Origin: Novipirellula aureliae
Lineage (GTDB): Bacteria; Planctomycetota; Planctomycetia; Pirellulales; Pirellulaceae
Reading direction: 5' to 3'
NCBI RefSeq assembly: GCF_007860185.1
Contig: NZ_SJPY01000001.1
Location: 124,001-188,000 of the forward strand
Length of the DNA: 64,000 nucleotides
Part shown: in pieces, positions 51,982 to 61,005 of the stretch
Layout of the letters: each line of letters opens with the position of its first letter
How positions within the stretch are numbered: the stretch's first letter is position 1
Notes under the pieces: generated by a model
The model's input: the letters and a program-made list of their open reading frames with translations, nothing else
What the model was told of the DNA's origin: nothing
Database searches by the model: none
Program-made: the position numbers and the translations under genes

Positions 51982-52085
51982 TCCGCTCTGCTCTCCGAGC
52001 GGAAAGCGTTCTCGGCCCAAAATGCGAAAGCTGTCGTCAAGCCAATCGGAGGACGCCGCCAACTCGGAGAGCTAAGCGTCATTGC
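51982..52085. repeat. Dispersed intergenic hairpin repeat, copy 2
   Basis: CTCTCCGAG (51991-51999) pairs with CTCGGAGAG (52063-52071). CCGAGCGGAAAGCGT and GAGAGCTAAGCGTCAT match the repeat after the TlpA-like gene at 43797. The block sits between csrA and a convergent gene. Confidence 0.6.
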
Positions 52086-52146
52086 CGCAACATTGCCTGA
52101 GACGATCCACGTATCGATCTCTTTGGCCGGCTCAACACCAGTCGAA

Positions 52147-52593
52147 CTATCGCTCGATTTTTGGCAGAGCAAGAAAATCGGTTGCGGTCGCAATTTGTTC
52201 CGCTTCTTCTTGAGGAGCGAACAGCGATCCGAAGAAACCAGGTGTCTTCGTTTCAGTCGTCGCCGGTTCCTTGGCGACGAACAAATTTGCAGGCGACAAA
52301 CGACTGGGGTCGAAAATCTCTTTCGTCTTTTGCCAACTCTTCGACGCGGTATCCTTTACGTCACTGACCAAACCATCTTTCTTTTTGATGATCCTTGTCT
52401 TGTCTTCCTGACCGGGAAGCATGGACTTGAAGGACGGCATTTTCCAGTTCATCGGATTGAGATTGCTCATGAATTGGCCTATCGACGCTGGGGCTGAAGT
52501 CTCAGCTGGCGTTTGAGCTTCAACCGAAGAGCAACACAACGCGATCGAAAATGCAACGCCTAACGCTGCCGTGATGTTTTTCATTCTGTTCAT
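52147..52593 (-). CDS. Secreted protein of unknown function, 148 residues
   Basis: A signal peptide (MKNITAALGVAFSIALCCSSVEAQ) precedes a basic, helix-poor body with MNWKMPSFKSMLPG, SKSWQKTKEIFDPSRL and TPGFFGSLFAP. The Met at residue 4 is an alternative start. Small secreted proteins with a MPSFKSMxPG-like segment appear to be typical of Pirellulaceae, but I know of no function. Confidence 0.7.
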   Translation of the reverse strand: MNRMKNITAALGVAFSIALCCSSVEAQTPAETSAPASIGQFMSNLNPMNWKMPSFKSMLPGQEDKTRIIKKKDGLVSDVKDTASKSWQKTKEIFDPSRLSPANLFVAKEPATTETKTPGFFGSLFAPQEEAEQIATATDFLALPKIER

Positions 52594-52697
52594 GCAAAGA
52601 AATCCTTGTGCTAGCAGGCCAGGAAAGACCCAGAATACTCCAGCTTCCTCGCTGGATGCAAAACGTTTGAACGTGAACTGTTAACGAGCAAATCGTC

Positions 52698-53024
52698 CTA
52701 TCGCATTTTCACCCGATCGATTGCAAGAGCAATACCCAATCGATTTTCCTTGACTCCTCTCAATAGCCAACGCCTTTGGCCGCGTGCCCAGCAGACCGCG
52801 AGTTTTAAATATTGCGTACCCGTGCCCCTATTGGACACACGGCCTAACGGAACGGCTAAAACCATCGATTTTTGGAAAAGTTTCTGTACTCGAGGGGTCG
52901 AATGAATATAGATGCCAGCCAAACAATAAAGACGCCCTGCCTGTCGATAACGCCAGTCAAGGGCGACTTCAAATCCATTGCGGCACGTTTCTAGCATTGC
53001 GTCTAATTCGCTTTCATGAGACAA
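52698..53024 (-). CDS. Hypothetical 108-residue protein, doubtful
   Basis: The frame MSHESELDAMLETCRNGFEV to AIDRVKMR has a plausible acidic N-terminus and a basic C-terminus, but no recognisable domain and no good ribosome site. It would follow 105 bp before the secreted-protein gene's start on the same strand only in the reverse order, so no operon supports it. Confidence 0.25.
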   Translation of the reverse strand: MSHESELDAMLETCRNGFEVALDWRYRQAGRLYCLAGIYIHSTPRVQKLFQKSMVLAVPLGRVSNRGTGTQYLKLAVCWARGQRRWLLRGVKENRLGIALAIDRVKMR

Positions 53025-53174
53025 CCGCTATGAACGTCAATACTGGTATGCCACGGTGACCAATGTTGCAAATCACAATCCTTTGTTCACAAGCAATATC
53101 CGTCATTGGCGAATACTTAAACACAAACCGCGTGCACCCAACAAGCTGCTATCCCTCCAGCAGGAAACCAAAAG

Positions 53175-53366
53175 ATGATGAACCTCCTTACCTACACCGT
53201 CCAGTCGGTCCATGGATTGCAAGAAACATTTCAGGTCAGTCCGAATGGGACCATTGATACCCATCAATTGTGCCTGATGGTCGACCGAGAAGAGGCCAAT
53301 ATCAAAGCGAAAGCACCGAAACCAAGCAAGCCTTCTATTCGCCAAGCGAAGAGAGCATCACGCTGA
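53175..53366 (+). CDS. Hypothetical 63-residue basic protein, doubtful
   Basis: The frame MMNLLTYTVQSVHGLQETFQ ends in a Lys/Arg/Pro-rich tail. It starts with two ATGs preceded by a weak GCAGGA. Nothing in it is recognised, and both strands are otherwise empty here. Confidence 0.25.
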   Translation: MMNLLTYTVQSVHGLQETFQVSPNGTIDTHQLCLMVDREEANIKAKAPKPSKPSIRQAKRASR

Positions 53367-53538
53367 AAGGGTGCTCGAAAGCTTCGTTTTTGAGCAGCTT
53401 GAGATTATCTCCTTTTCGCTGCTGCATTCGTCAAATGCGGCAACGGCGTTAGACAACGTACCCCCCCAGGGTTAAGGCATTGCGAGCAAAACACAGCAAA
53501 CCGCAACCCTGGGTTTGGGACGCCCCCCACTGAGCACC

Positions 53539-56500
53539 CTAACGGCCTGACGGTTTGCTCATCATCAATTTGTAATGGCCCGAACCCAACAGGTCATCAA
53601 CTCGCGACCTCAATTCCGCCGTAATATCGACCTTGTACTTATCGCTCTTTAGATGGACGACTTCACCTTCGTTCAAACTCAGACTGATCATCATGTCCTT
53701 GGGGCCGGGATAGCCGCGCAAAATTTCTCGCAGCCGACTGAGCAGTTCGGGGCTATGAGTGACCTCGTCGATCGTGATCCGCATTCCATGTGTATAACGT
53801 TGGTCAAGACTTTCAATCGGAATTAGTTCATCGACAATTAGGTTCGCTTCGTCACCGCCGCCACGTCGATCAACCTTGCCTTTCGCCAGGACGACCGAAT
53901 CAGGTTTGATGCTGTCTCCAACGTCGACGAAACCTTTGGGCCAAACGATACAGCGGATTGCGCCTTGCATGTCCTCTAAATCGAAGTTTGCATATTTTGA
54001 GGGAGCACCCGGCTTTGGATTCTTTGTATGTGCAATTTTGATCGAGCTAATCATACCGCCGAGCGTCACTTCGCCGCGGTCTTTGATATCGGCCAAACCG
54101 TCGGTTGTGTGCGTGCGAAAGGTAGCTAGTTTTGGCTCAAACTCAGCGAGCGGATGGCTGTCGAGGTAATAGCCCAGGACTTCTTTTTCGGCCAGCAATT
54201 TCTCACGTTCAATCCACTCGTCCATTTCCGGCATTGGAGCGGAGGAGGGTTTTCCAGTGTCCGCTTCCTCTTCCTCATCGAATGCCCCAAACAAACTGGT
54301 TTGACCACTCTTCTTGTCGGCTTGGACCGCAGCCCCTGCTTGAAGTGCTCTTTCAATAACGGCGGTCAATTGACTCCGCTTGGCACCGAAACTATCCATC
54401 GCACCCGCTTTGATCAGCGTTTCGATCGCTGACTTGTTACACGCCGACGGATCGACTCGTTCACAAAAGTCGTAGATATCTTTAAATGGCCCATTCTTCT
54501 TTCGTTCCTCTTCAATCGAAATGGCTGTTGAACCGCCACAAGCTTTGATCGCCGACAAAGCAAAGAAGATTTTCCCATCGGCTACTGAGAAGTCTGCGTC
54601 GCTGGTGTTAACGTCAGGATGCACGATTTCGATCCCCATGCGATCACAGTCCTCCATATGTTCGACAAGGGCATCTTTGCGTTTGAAGTTACGTCCCGAA
54701 ATATCGCTCGACAACAATGCCGCCATAAACTCGACCGGGTAATGGGCCTTCAGGTAAGCGGTCTGAAAAGCGACCAAAGCGTAGGCGGTCGAATGCGATT
54801 TATTGAAGCCGTAACCGGCAAACTTGACGATCAGGTTCCAGATCTCTTCGGCATCTTTTTTACCGAGACCGTTTCGACCGCAACCTTCGATAAAGACGTC
54901 ATGATTCTGGTTGATCAACGCTTCTTTTTTCTTACTGATCGCCTTGATACAGGTGTAGGCTTTGGCCAGTGGCACGTCACCGAGGCGGTTCAAAATCCGC
55001 ATCACCTGTTCTTGATAGACCATGATCGAATTGGTCTCTTCAAGAATTTCCTTCAGTACCGGATGCTTGTACTCGGGTTGTTGGCGACCGTGTTTGATGT
55101 TGACGTAATCGTCAACCATCCCTCCCTCGAGCGGTCCCGGGCGATAGAGTGCAGCGGTCGCGATGATGTCGCTAAATTGGTCGGGCTTCATCCTCGTCAG
55201 CAGGTCACGAATACCGCCCGATTCGAGTTGGAAGACACCTTTGGTTTCACCGCGTTGAAGCAGAGCATAGCTGGCCTTGTCATCCAGCGGGAATTTCAGA
55301 GGGTCAACCGCTTTGCCAGTCGTCTGTTCGATCAACTTAACCGCCCGGCTCATGATCGTCAGGTTTCGCAGCCCGAGAAAGTCCATCTTCAGCAAACCCG
55401 ATGCTTCGACATCGTTCATCGACCACTGAGTGATCACGTCTTGTTTGCCGGGAACTCGTGTCAGCGGAACGTATTCCGGTAGCGGCTTGTCGGCGATCAC
55501 GACGGCAGCGGCATGAGTGCCAATGTTGCGGGCGAGACCCTCAATCTTCATCGCCAGATCCAGCAATTCCCGGACTTCGGGGTCACCATCATAAGTCATT
55601 TTCAAGTCGGCACTTTTTTCGAGCGCTTTCTTGATCGTGATCTTCAGCTCATCCGGGACCATTTCGGTGATCTGATTGACTCGAGTGAGCGGGACGCCGA
55701 GAGCTCGCCCGGTATCCTTGATTGCAGCTCGAGCCGCCAACGTCCCGAAGGTTCCAATTTGGCAAACCATTTCGCTGCCGTACCGACGTTTCACATAATC
55801 GATGACCTCGACTCGACGTTCCTTTTCAAAGTCGATATCGATATCGGGCGGCTCCGTGCGGCTTTCGTCCAAAAATCGTTCGAACAACAAATCGTATCGC
55901 AGTGGGCACACATGCGACATGTAAAGCGCGTAACAAACGATTGCCCCGACACCGCTACCACGAGCAGTCGCTGAGATCCCTTGATCTCGAGCGTAATTGA
56001 CAAAGTCCCAGACGATCAAGAAATAGGTCGGGAACCCCAACTTTTTGATCACCCCAAGTTCGCGGTCCAAGCGCGCAATCACTTCCTCGGATAATTCACC
56101 ATTTACAATCCGCTGCGGGTCGCCCTCGTAGCGGTCAAGTAACCCCTGAACACAAAGCTCTCGCAAATAATCGATCGGCTCTTTGTTATCAGGACATTCG
56201 AAGTTGGGGAAATAATGTTTGCCAAGTTCAATATCGATATCGACGGAATCGGCAATTTCTTGGCTGCGAGCACAGGCGTGTTCTAGGCCAGGAAACTTTT
56301 CATACATCTGCTCGGGGCTGCGCAAAAAGAATTGATCATTCTCCATCTTCATCCGCGACGTGTCGGTGCGGAATCGTCCGGTATTGATGCAAAGCATGAT
56401 GTCCTGGGCTTCGGCATCGGATTGATCAACGTAATGACAATCGCTTGTTGCGACGAGCGGAATGCCAACCTTTTGGGCAATATCCACCGCCCCAAGGAGT

Positions 56501-57108
56501 TGCTGCCGCTGGATCTCGACGCCGTTGTTCATGATCTCGATGAAGTAGCGGTCGCCGAAAACATTCTGAAACCAACCCGCAATGTCACGAGCTTCTTTTT
56601 CGTGTTCCTCGGTATCGATCCCTTTTAGTATCGCGCGGCTAAATTCGCTGCTCACACAACCTGACAAGCAAACGATACCTTCATTGTACTTTTCGAGAAT
56701 TTCCTTATCGATTCGTGGCTTGAAGTAGAAGCCCTCAAGCGACGCAGCGGAAGCAAGCTTGACGAGGTTTTTGAATCCAGTGCGGTTCTTGGCGAGCAGC
56801 GTTAAGTGATAGCTAGCTTGCTTACTACTCGTCGCCCCTCCTTTGTCAAAACGACTGCCCGGTGCGATATAGGCTTCGTAGCCGATGATCGGATTGATGC
56901 CCGCATCTTTTGCTTTGCGGTAAAACTCCAACGCTCCGTGCAAGTTACCGTGGTCGGTAAGCGCCATTGCGTTCATTCCGTGGCTGACGCAGCGATTAAC
57001 CAGTTTTCCAATATCCCCCGCACCATCGAGCAGGCTGTAGTGGCTATGGCAATGCAGATGAACGAACGGCTTGACGTCCGTCTTGAGTTCGGTTGTAGGA
57101 GTTTCCAT
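53539..57108 (-). CDS. dnaE: DNA polymerase III subunit alpha
   Basis: Replicative polymerase of 1189 residues. It has an N-terminal PHP domain (FVHLHCHSHYSLLDGAGDIG), the palm with the catalytic aspartates PDIDIDFEKERR, the fingers block YALVAFQTAYLKAHYPVEFM, a helix-hairpin-helix region, and a C-terminal OB fold (VTLGGMISSIKIAHTKN). Length and order match bacterial DnaE1. The ATG at 57108 (METPTTELKTDV) is preferred to the frame opening at 57141. Confidence 0.96.
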   Translation of the reverse strand: METPTTELKTDVKPFVHLHCHSHYSLLDGAGDIGKLVNRCVSHGMNAMALTDHGNLHGALEFYRKAKDAGINPIIGYEAYIAPGSRFDKGGATSSKQASYHLTLLAKNRTGFKNLVKLASAASLEGFYFKPRIDKEILEKYNEGIVCLSGCVSSEFSRAILKGIDTEEHEKEARDIAGWFQNVFGDRYFIEIMNNGVEIQRQQLLGAVDIAQKVGIPLVATSDCHYVDQSDAEAQDIMLCINTGRFRTDTSRMKMENDQFFLRSPEQMYEKFPGLEHACARSQEIADSVDIDIELGKHYFPNFECPDNKEPIDYLRELCVQGLLDRYEGDPQRIVNGELSEEVIARLDRELGVIKKLGFPTYFLIVWDFVNYARDQGISATARGSGVGAIVCYALYMSHVCPLRYDLLFERFLDESRTEPPDIDIDFEKERRVEVIDYVKRRYGSEMVCQIGTFGTLAARAAIKDTGRALGVPLTRVNQITEMVPDELKITIKKALEKSADLKMTYDGDPEVRELLDLAMKIEGLARNIGTHAAAVVIADKPLPEYVPLTRVPGKQDVITQWSMNDVEASGLLKMDFLGLRNLTIMSRAVKLIEQTTGKAVDPLKFPLDDKASYALLQRGETKGVFQLESGGIRDLLTRMKPDQFSDIIATAALYRPGPLEGGMVDDYVNIKHGRQQPEYKHPVLKEILEETNSIMVYQEQVMRILNRLGDVPLAKAYTCIKAISKKKEALINQNHDVFIEGCGRNGLGKKDAEEIWNLIVKFAGYGFNKSHSTAYALVAFQTAYLKAHYPVEFMAALLSSDISGRNFKRKDALVEHMEDCDRMGIEIVHPDVNTSDADFSVADGKIFFALSAIKACGGSTAISIEEERKKNGPFKDIYDFCERVDPSACNKSAIETLIKAGAMDSFGAKRSQLTAVIERALQAGAAVQADKKSGQTSLFGAFDEEEEADTGKPSSAPMPEMDEWIEREKLLAEKEVLGYYLDSHPLAEFEPKLATFRTHTTDGLADIKDRGEVTLGGMISSIKIAHTKNPKPGAPSKYANFDLEDMQGAIRCIVWPKGFVDVGDSIKPDSVVLAKGKVDRRGGGDEANLIVDELIPIESLDQRYTHGMRITIDEVTHSPELLSRLREILRGYPGPKDMMISLSLNEGEVVHLKSDKYKVDITAELRSRVDDLLGSGHYKLMMSKPSGR

Positions 57109-57197
57109 TGAAACGGCGCTATTCCTATTTGATTGGAGCAACCTTTAGTCGGCTTGGATCTTCATGTTCTTTATACACAACCCGTGGCGACGGGCAC

Positions 57198-57254
57198 AAC
57201 GTCTTCGATCGGGAACAACGTCTTCGAACGGGAACAACGTCTTCGAACGGGCAC
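57198..57254. repeat. 19-bp unit repeated three times
   Basis: AACGTCTTCGAACGGGAAC occurs in tandem at 57198-57216, 57217-57235 and 57236-57254 with one or two substitutions. It lies upstream of dnaE and may include part of its promoter region. Confidence 0.8.
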
Positions 57255-57277
57255 GCGTTGCCTAGCCCGGATGATTC

Positions 57278-57435
57278 ATTAGCCGTTTTGGCGATAGCGG
57301 CCTGTCGATTTAATCGGTTTGACTCGACTTATTGTTTAACGCCAAGCCATAGGCGACCACTTATGGAAAAGCTGACGCCTTCGGCTAAGCGTTAAACGAT
57401 TAAATCGACAGCCCGCTAACGCCAAAACGGCTAAT
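57278..57435. repeat. 158-bp element with 39-bp near-perfect inverted ends
   Basis: The arms 57278-57316 and 57397-57435 match in inverted orientation except for two or three bases (ATTAGCCGTTTTGGCG at the outer edge, GTCGATTTAATCG at the inner edge). The 80-bp centre contains a second inverted pair, GTTTAACGC / GCGTTAAAC. It resembles a MITE or a large cruciform. Confidence 0.75.
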
Positions 57436-57577
57436 ACGCAGACTGTTTTTCGAGCAATGAACGTAAACGCTTGAAGGCGTAGACGTTAGCAAAACAATTT
57501 CCAAGCCCATGAATAATCCGGGCTAGCAAATTCACTCGTTACGAAGCTCCCGCCTTCTGGGCGGGAAGGTGGGGGGC

Positions 57578-57768
57578 TGAGACCTGAGACCTGAGACCTG
57601 AGACCTGAGACCTGAGACCTGAGACCTGAGACCTGAGACCTGAGACCTGAGACCTGAGACCTGGGTCCTGAGACTTGAGACTTGAGACCTGAGACCTGAA
57701 CCTGAGACCTGAGACCTGAAACCTGAAACCTGAGACCTGAAACCTGAAGCCTGAGACCTGAGACCTGG
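57578..57768. repeat. Heptanucleotide tract (TGAGACC)n
   Basis: About 27 units of a 7-bp repeat; the first dozen are perfect, the rest include TGAAACC, TGAGACT, TGAAGCC and a TGAACC deletion. On the minus strand the frame stays open as a seven-residue repeat, which explains a long ORF that is not a gene. A hairpin TCCCGCC / GGCGGGA (57548-57566) borders it. It lies directly downstream of truB. Confidence 0.9.
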
Positions 57769-57805
57769 GAACGAGGATCGCGGAGTTCGTGGCGACGATT
57801 CCGGC

Positions 57806-58708
57806 TTATCTTGGCTGGTTGACCGAAAAACCTTTTTCGGGATACCAGGCCGTATTTCCAGCCTTGGTTTTCCCGCGAACGATCGCTCGTAACGATCCAT
57901 CGGCGGCAATGGCAGCAGCGATCTTTCCCGACGCGGGATCGAGTGGGGGCGTCGTCTCCATTTGAACGGACAAACCATTACCAATTCGCCAAGCTTGTTC
58001 ACGGTCAAGCCGCATGACAGGCAAATGCTCGACACCTTTGGTCGCGGGTTCGACAAATCGGTCTAATGGCGGCACTTTCAAGCGTTCCGCAGCCACCGCG
58101 TCTTCGATTCGAAATGGACCGATTCGGGTACGGCGCAAATGTGTCATCACAGCGTTAGCCGAAACGGACTTAGCTAAATCGATTCCTAACGATCGAACGT
58201 AAGTTCCCGACCCACAAACAATATCGAGTTCGATCAGCGGATACTCATAGCGAAGAATTCTTAACGAATGAATCATCACACGACGCTTCGGAATTTCGAC
58301 TTTTTCACCACGACGAACTCGCTCATACGCGCGCTTTCCATCAACCCAAATGGCTGAAAATGCAGAGGGAACTTGCTCAATCTCGCCGGTCAACGCAGCC
58401 GCCGATTTTTCGAGTGCGCTGATGCAAGGTTGCGGATCGGAGGGATGCTCGACAAGCGGTTGCTCCAAGTCGCCCGATGCACTCGACACGCCAAAACGGA
58501 ATGTCGCCCGATATTGTTTTTCACACTCCTGAACGTACTCGACCAATCGAGACGCGCGTCCAACCCCGATCACCAAGACCCCCTCGGCTAACGGATCGAG
58601 CGTACCCGCGTGTCCCGCTTTATGCGGACGGATACGATTGGCCACAATGTTGACCACATCACGGCTAGTCATACCAGCCGGTTTGTTGCAATTGATAAAA
58701 CCGAACAT
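57806..58708 (-). CDS. truB: tRNA pseudouridine-55 synthase
   Basis: Makes pseudouridine 55 in the T loop of tRNAs. The 300-residue protein has INCNKPAGMTSRDVVN, the catalytic block GHAGTLDPLAEGVLVIG (Asp nucleophile) and VEYVQECEKQYRA, then VVCGSGTYVRSLGIDLA-type sequence. The ATG at 58708 overlaps the stop of the mogA-like gene (TGATG), so they are coupled. A longer frame to 58819 is not needed. Confidence 0.94.
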   Translation of the reverse strand: MFGFINCNKPAGMTSRDVVNIVANRIRPHKAGHAGTLDPLAEGVLVIGVGRASRLVEYVQECEKQYRATFRFGVSSASGDLEQPLVEHPSDPQPCISALEKSAAALTGEIEQVPSAFSAIWVDGKRAYERVRRGEKVEIPKRRVMIHSLRILRYEYPLIELDIVCGSGTYVRSLGIDLAKSVSANAVMTHLRRTRIGPFRIEDAVAAERLKVPPLDRFVEPATKGVEHLPVMRLDREQAWRIGNGLSVQMETTPPLDPASGKIAAAIAADGSLRAIVRGKTKAGNTAWYPEKGFSVNQPR

Positions 58709-59241
58709 CACGAACTCTTGGGCCGAAACGCCACCAACCTTGCTTCGCGAGTCCTCAGCGATGGCCCTCCGATCAAATCGATACAGTAGGGAATCGCCGG
58801 AAAAACGGCTTCCAAACAATCCGAAATTGCTGCCGGTTTTCCAGGTAAATTCAAAATCAAGCTCGAACCTCGAATGCCCGCCGTTTGTCGAGATAGTATT
58901 GCGGTAGGCACGATCTCCAGCGACGCTTTACGCATCTGTTCACCGAAACCGGGCATCATTTTGTCGCACACCACCTCGGTGGCTTCCGGGGTGATGTCGC
59001 GTCGGGTCGGCCCCGTCCCCCCCGTGGTCACGACAAAACAGCATTTTTCCTGGTCGCAAAGCTCGATCAATACTTGTTCGATTCGCGATTGTTCGTCTGC
59101 GATCAAGCGAGAAAGCGGTTCAAAGGGACTCATCAACACATCGTGGAGATAATCAAGAATCGCCGGACCACCCCGATCGACATACTCCCCCCGACTGGCC
59201 CGGTCTGAGACGGTGACAATTCCGATTTTTATTTGATTCAC
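58708..59241 (-). CDS. Molybdopterin adenylyltransferase, MogA/MoaB-type
   Basis: From the GTG at 59241 the 177-residue protein starts MNQIKIGIVTVSDRASRGEY and carries the MoCF motif VVTTGGTGPTRRDITPEAT and LNLPGKPAAISDCLEAV. It activates molybdopterin for metal insertion in molybdenum cofactor synthesis. An open frame reaches 59523, but its first 94 residues look non-coding and contain a 15-bp tandem repeat. No other moa genes are adjacent. Confidence 0.88.
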   Translation of the reverse strand: MNQIKIGIVTVSDRASRGEYVDRGGPAILDYLHDVLMSPFEPLSRLIADEQSRIEQVLIELCDQEKCCFVVTTGGTGPTRRDITPEATEVVCDKMMPGFGEQMRKASLEIVPTAILSRQTAGIRGSSLILNLPGKPAAISDCLEAVFPAIPYCIDLIGGPSLRTREARLVAFRPKSS

Positions 59242-59620
59242 ACCTAACAACCTTATAAAACCGCGTCCCCATTGGCCCGCCCGTTGAGGGGCGACCCGTT
59301 GAGAGGGCACCCGTTGAGCACGGCAAAATGCGAAAAAGCCACACAACCCAAACAGATGATGCATTGCAAAACCATAACTTAAGTGCACCGTCTTCACTAT
59401 GGCAACCTGGTTGCATTTGACTCGGCCCCCCGGATCGCGGGTGGGAACGCAGTGGGAATCGGGAAAGAAGTCGGAAGTTTTGCAAAACCAAGCGTCTAGC
59501 ATTCCATAGAATTCGTTCCGCAATTGCAGATTCTGGCGCGCCGCTTGCCCTACCTACCGTACAATAGATTTAGACTCTGCCATAATGGCACCGTCTTTGC
59601 TCCTTCTACCTGGCGTATAG

Positions 59621-60304
59621 ATGATGGACACTTTGACTGGAAACCTGTTAGTTGCTTCTTCTTTGGTGACAGATCCGTTGTTGTCGCGTGGTGTTTGCTT
59701 ACTCGTTCATGATGACGAGGACGCCGTGATTGGCGTCATGTTGAACCGCCCGATGCAACCCAATCCTGCTGCCTTGATGGCGATGCTCGATTCCGTTTCT
59801 GAAATGTCGGAATCTGGCGGTCCTGATTCACCACCCGATTCAAAACCGCCGCAAAAGTCGACCAATCGATTCGTGCCGACCCCGACTCCGACCAGCAAGC
59901 ATCACAAAATGACGCCTGCGCGGGATCAGGTATCACCGTCCGATTTTGTCCATTTTGGAGGCCCGCTGAGCGGTCCCGTGGTAGCGATCCATCAACTGAG
60001 TGAGTTTGCGGAAGCGGAAACAGGCAAAGGGATTTATGTTGCGGCTCAAAAGCAACACCTTGAGGGTCTCGTAAAAAATCGGCCTGGACCTTACCGATTG
60101 ATCATTGGCCATCTAGGATGGGAGCCGAGTAAGTTGGCGGATGAGTTGGAGGCAGGTCTTTGGCATGTCGTTCCCGCAACCGCACAAATCGTCTTTGAAG
60201 ATTCCGAGCAGATGTGGCCACAATTGATCCGGCATGCGACCTCGCGGTCTTTGGCCAATTGGATCGGAATCAAAGACTATCCTGCAAATCCTGAATTAAA
60301 CTAG
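59621..60304 (+). CDS. YqgE/AlgH family protein
   Basis: The 227-residue protein shows the family blocks LTGNLLVASSLVTDPLLSRG, VIGVMLNRPM, HFGGPLSGPVVAIHQ and YRLIIGHLGWEPSKLADEL. A Pro/Ser/Thr-rich insert (about 55-95) is longer than in enteric YqgE. The molecular function is not established; the family is linked genetically to envelope and alginate regulation. A second Met follows at once (MMDTL). Confidence 0.9.
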   Translation: MMDTLTGNLLVASSLVTDPLLSRGVCLLVHDDEDAVIGVMLNRPMQPNPAALMAMLDSVSEMSESGGPDSPPDSKPPQKSTNRFVPTPTPTSKHHKMTPARDQVSPSDFVHFGGPLSGPVVAIHQLSEFAEAETGKGIYVAAQKQHLEGLVKNRPGPYRLIIGHLGWEPSKLADELEAGLWHVVPATAQIVFEDSEQMWPQLIRHATSRSLANWIGIKDYPANPELN

Positions 60305-60342
60305 CCAATCCCTACATTTTTTCTTTGGAGTTCCGTAAGCGA

Positions 60343-60729
60343 ATGGGCCGACACGACGATGATGACGAAAAGAAGATTCCTTATCGGATCCAAAAAAGAC
60401 GACTTGGAACGATTCGTTACGTCAATCCAGACGGTGAGTTTGGCTTTATCGAAGCAGAGGATTTTCGCGAAGACGTCTTCTTTCACCGCACCGTGTGGGA
60501 AGGCTGGGGCACGCAGAGAGACGTCCCTGTCATGCCGCCCCAAGAGTACATGTGGGTCGAGTTCGAATTGGATGATGACAAGTTCGAGCAAGACAAGAAG
60601 CTACGAGCGAAATCAGTGCGTCTGAGTCGCCGCCCCGAAGGCAAGAAATTGTCGGGCCGCGACGCACCCCACTTGGTGATTAAGCATCACCCAAACGCTC
60701 GCAAAAAACGACCGACTTGGCGCGGCTAA
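60343..60729 (+). CDS. Cold-shock-domain-like protein
   Basis: The 128-residue protein has an acidic start (MGRHDDDDEKK) and then a CSD-like segment (about 18-80): LGTIRYVNPDGEFGFIEAED, DVFFHRTVWEGWG, and a basic C-terminal tail (HHPNARKKRPTWRG). The RNP-like GFGFIE and DVFFH motifs predict single-stranded nucleic acid binding. The ATG at 60343 is preferred over a TTG at 60325, with GGAG about 12 bp upstream. It follows yqgE by 38 bp and could share its transcript. Confidence 0.82.
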   Translation: MGRHDDDDEKKIPYRIQKRRLGTIRYVNPDGEFGFIEAEDFREDVFFHRTVWEGWGTQRDVPVMPPQEYMWVEFELDDDKFEQDKKLRAKSVRLSRRPEGKKLSGRDAPHLVIKHHPNARKKRPTWRG

Positions 60730-61005
60730 GAATTCGACTCGCCAATCCGCGACAACCACTCATCCGTTGCAATCACCTTGCTGATAAACATTTCCTGAGC
60801 GAATAAGTACTGAGCGAACAAGTACTAGCGAACAAGATTGCACGCTGAAGTTCGGCGGCTTTGACCGGACCCGCCGAGTTTTCGTCATCCCGTGTTCCCG
60901 TCGCAGCCTTGAGAAATTTGACCTTGTAACCTTGATGCATCGTTCGGCGTGCGGTCGTGTCGCAGTGGATTTGGGTCATGTCGCCAGCATCTCAGAGCGG
61001 CGTCA

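Larger units (their letters stand above)
52594..53538. other. Long intergenic stretch with two weak ORFs
   Basis: Apart from the two doubtful ORFs listed separately, no gene is seen. CCCAGGGTT (near 53465) and AACCCTGGG (near 53505) are inverted about 31 bp apart just beyond dnaE and may help terminate it. Confidence 0.4.

Noticed and set aside
54619-55482. 287-residue ORF antisense to dnaE
   Set aside because: A shadow frame across conserved polymerase motifs.
57578-57768. Heptamer tract considered as a CRISPR array
   Set aside because: There are no spacers; it is a simple tandem repeat.
57532-58056. 174-residue minus-strand ORF with a seven-residue repeat
   Set aside because: It arises because a 7-bp DNA repeat is open in this frame; it overlaps the 3-prime end of truB and has no other support.
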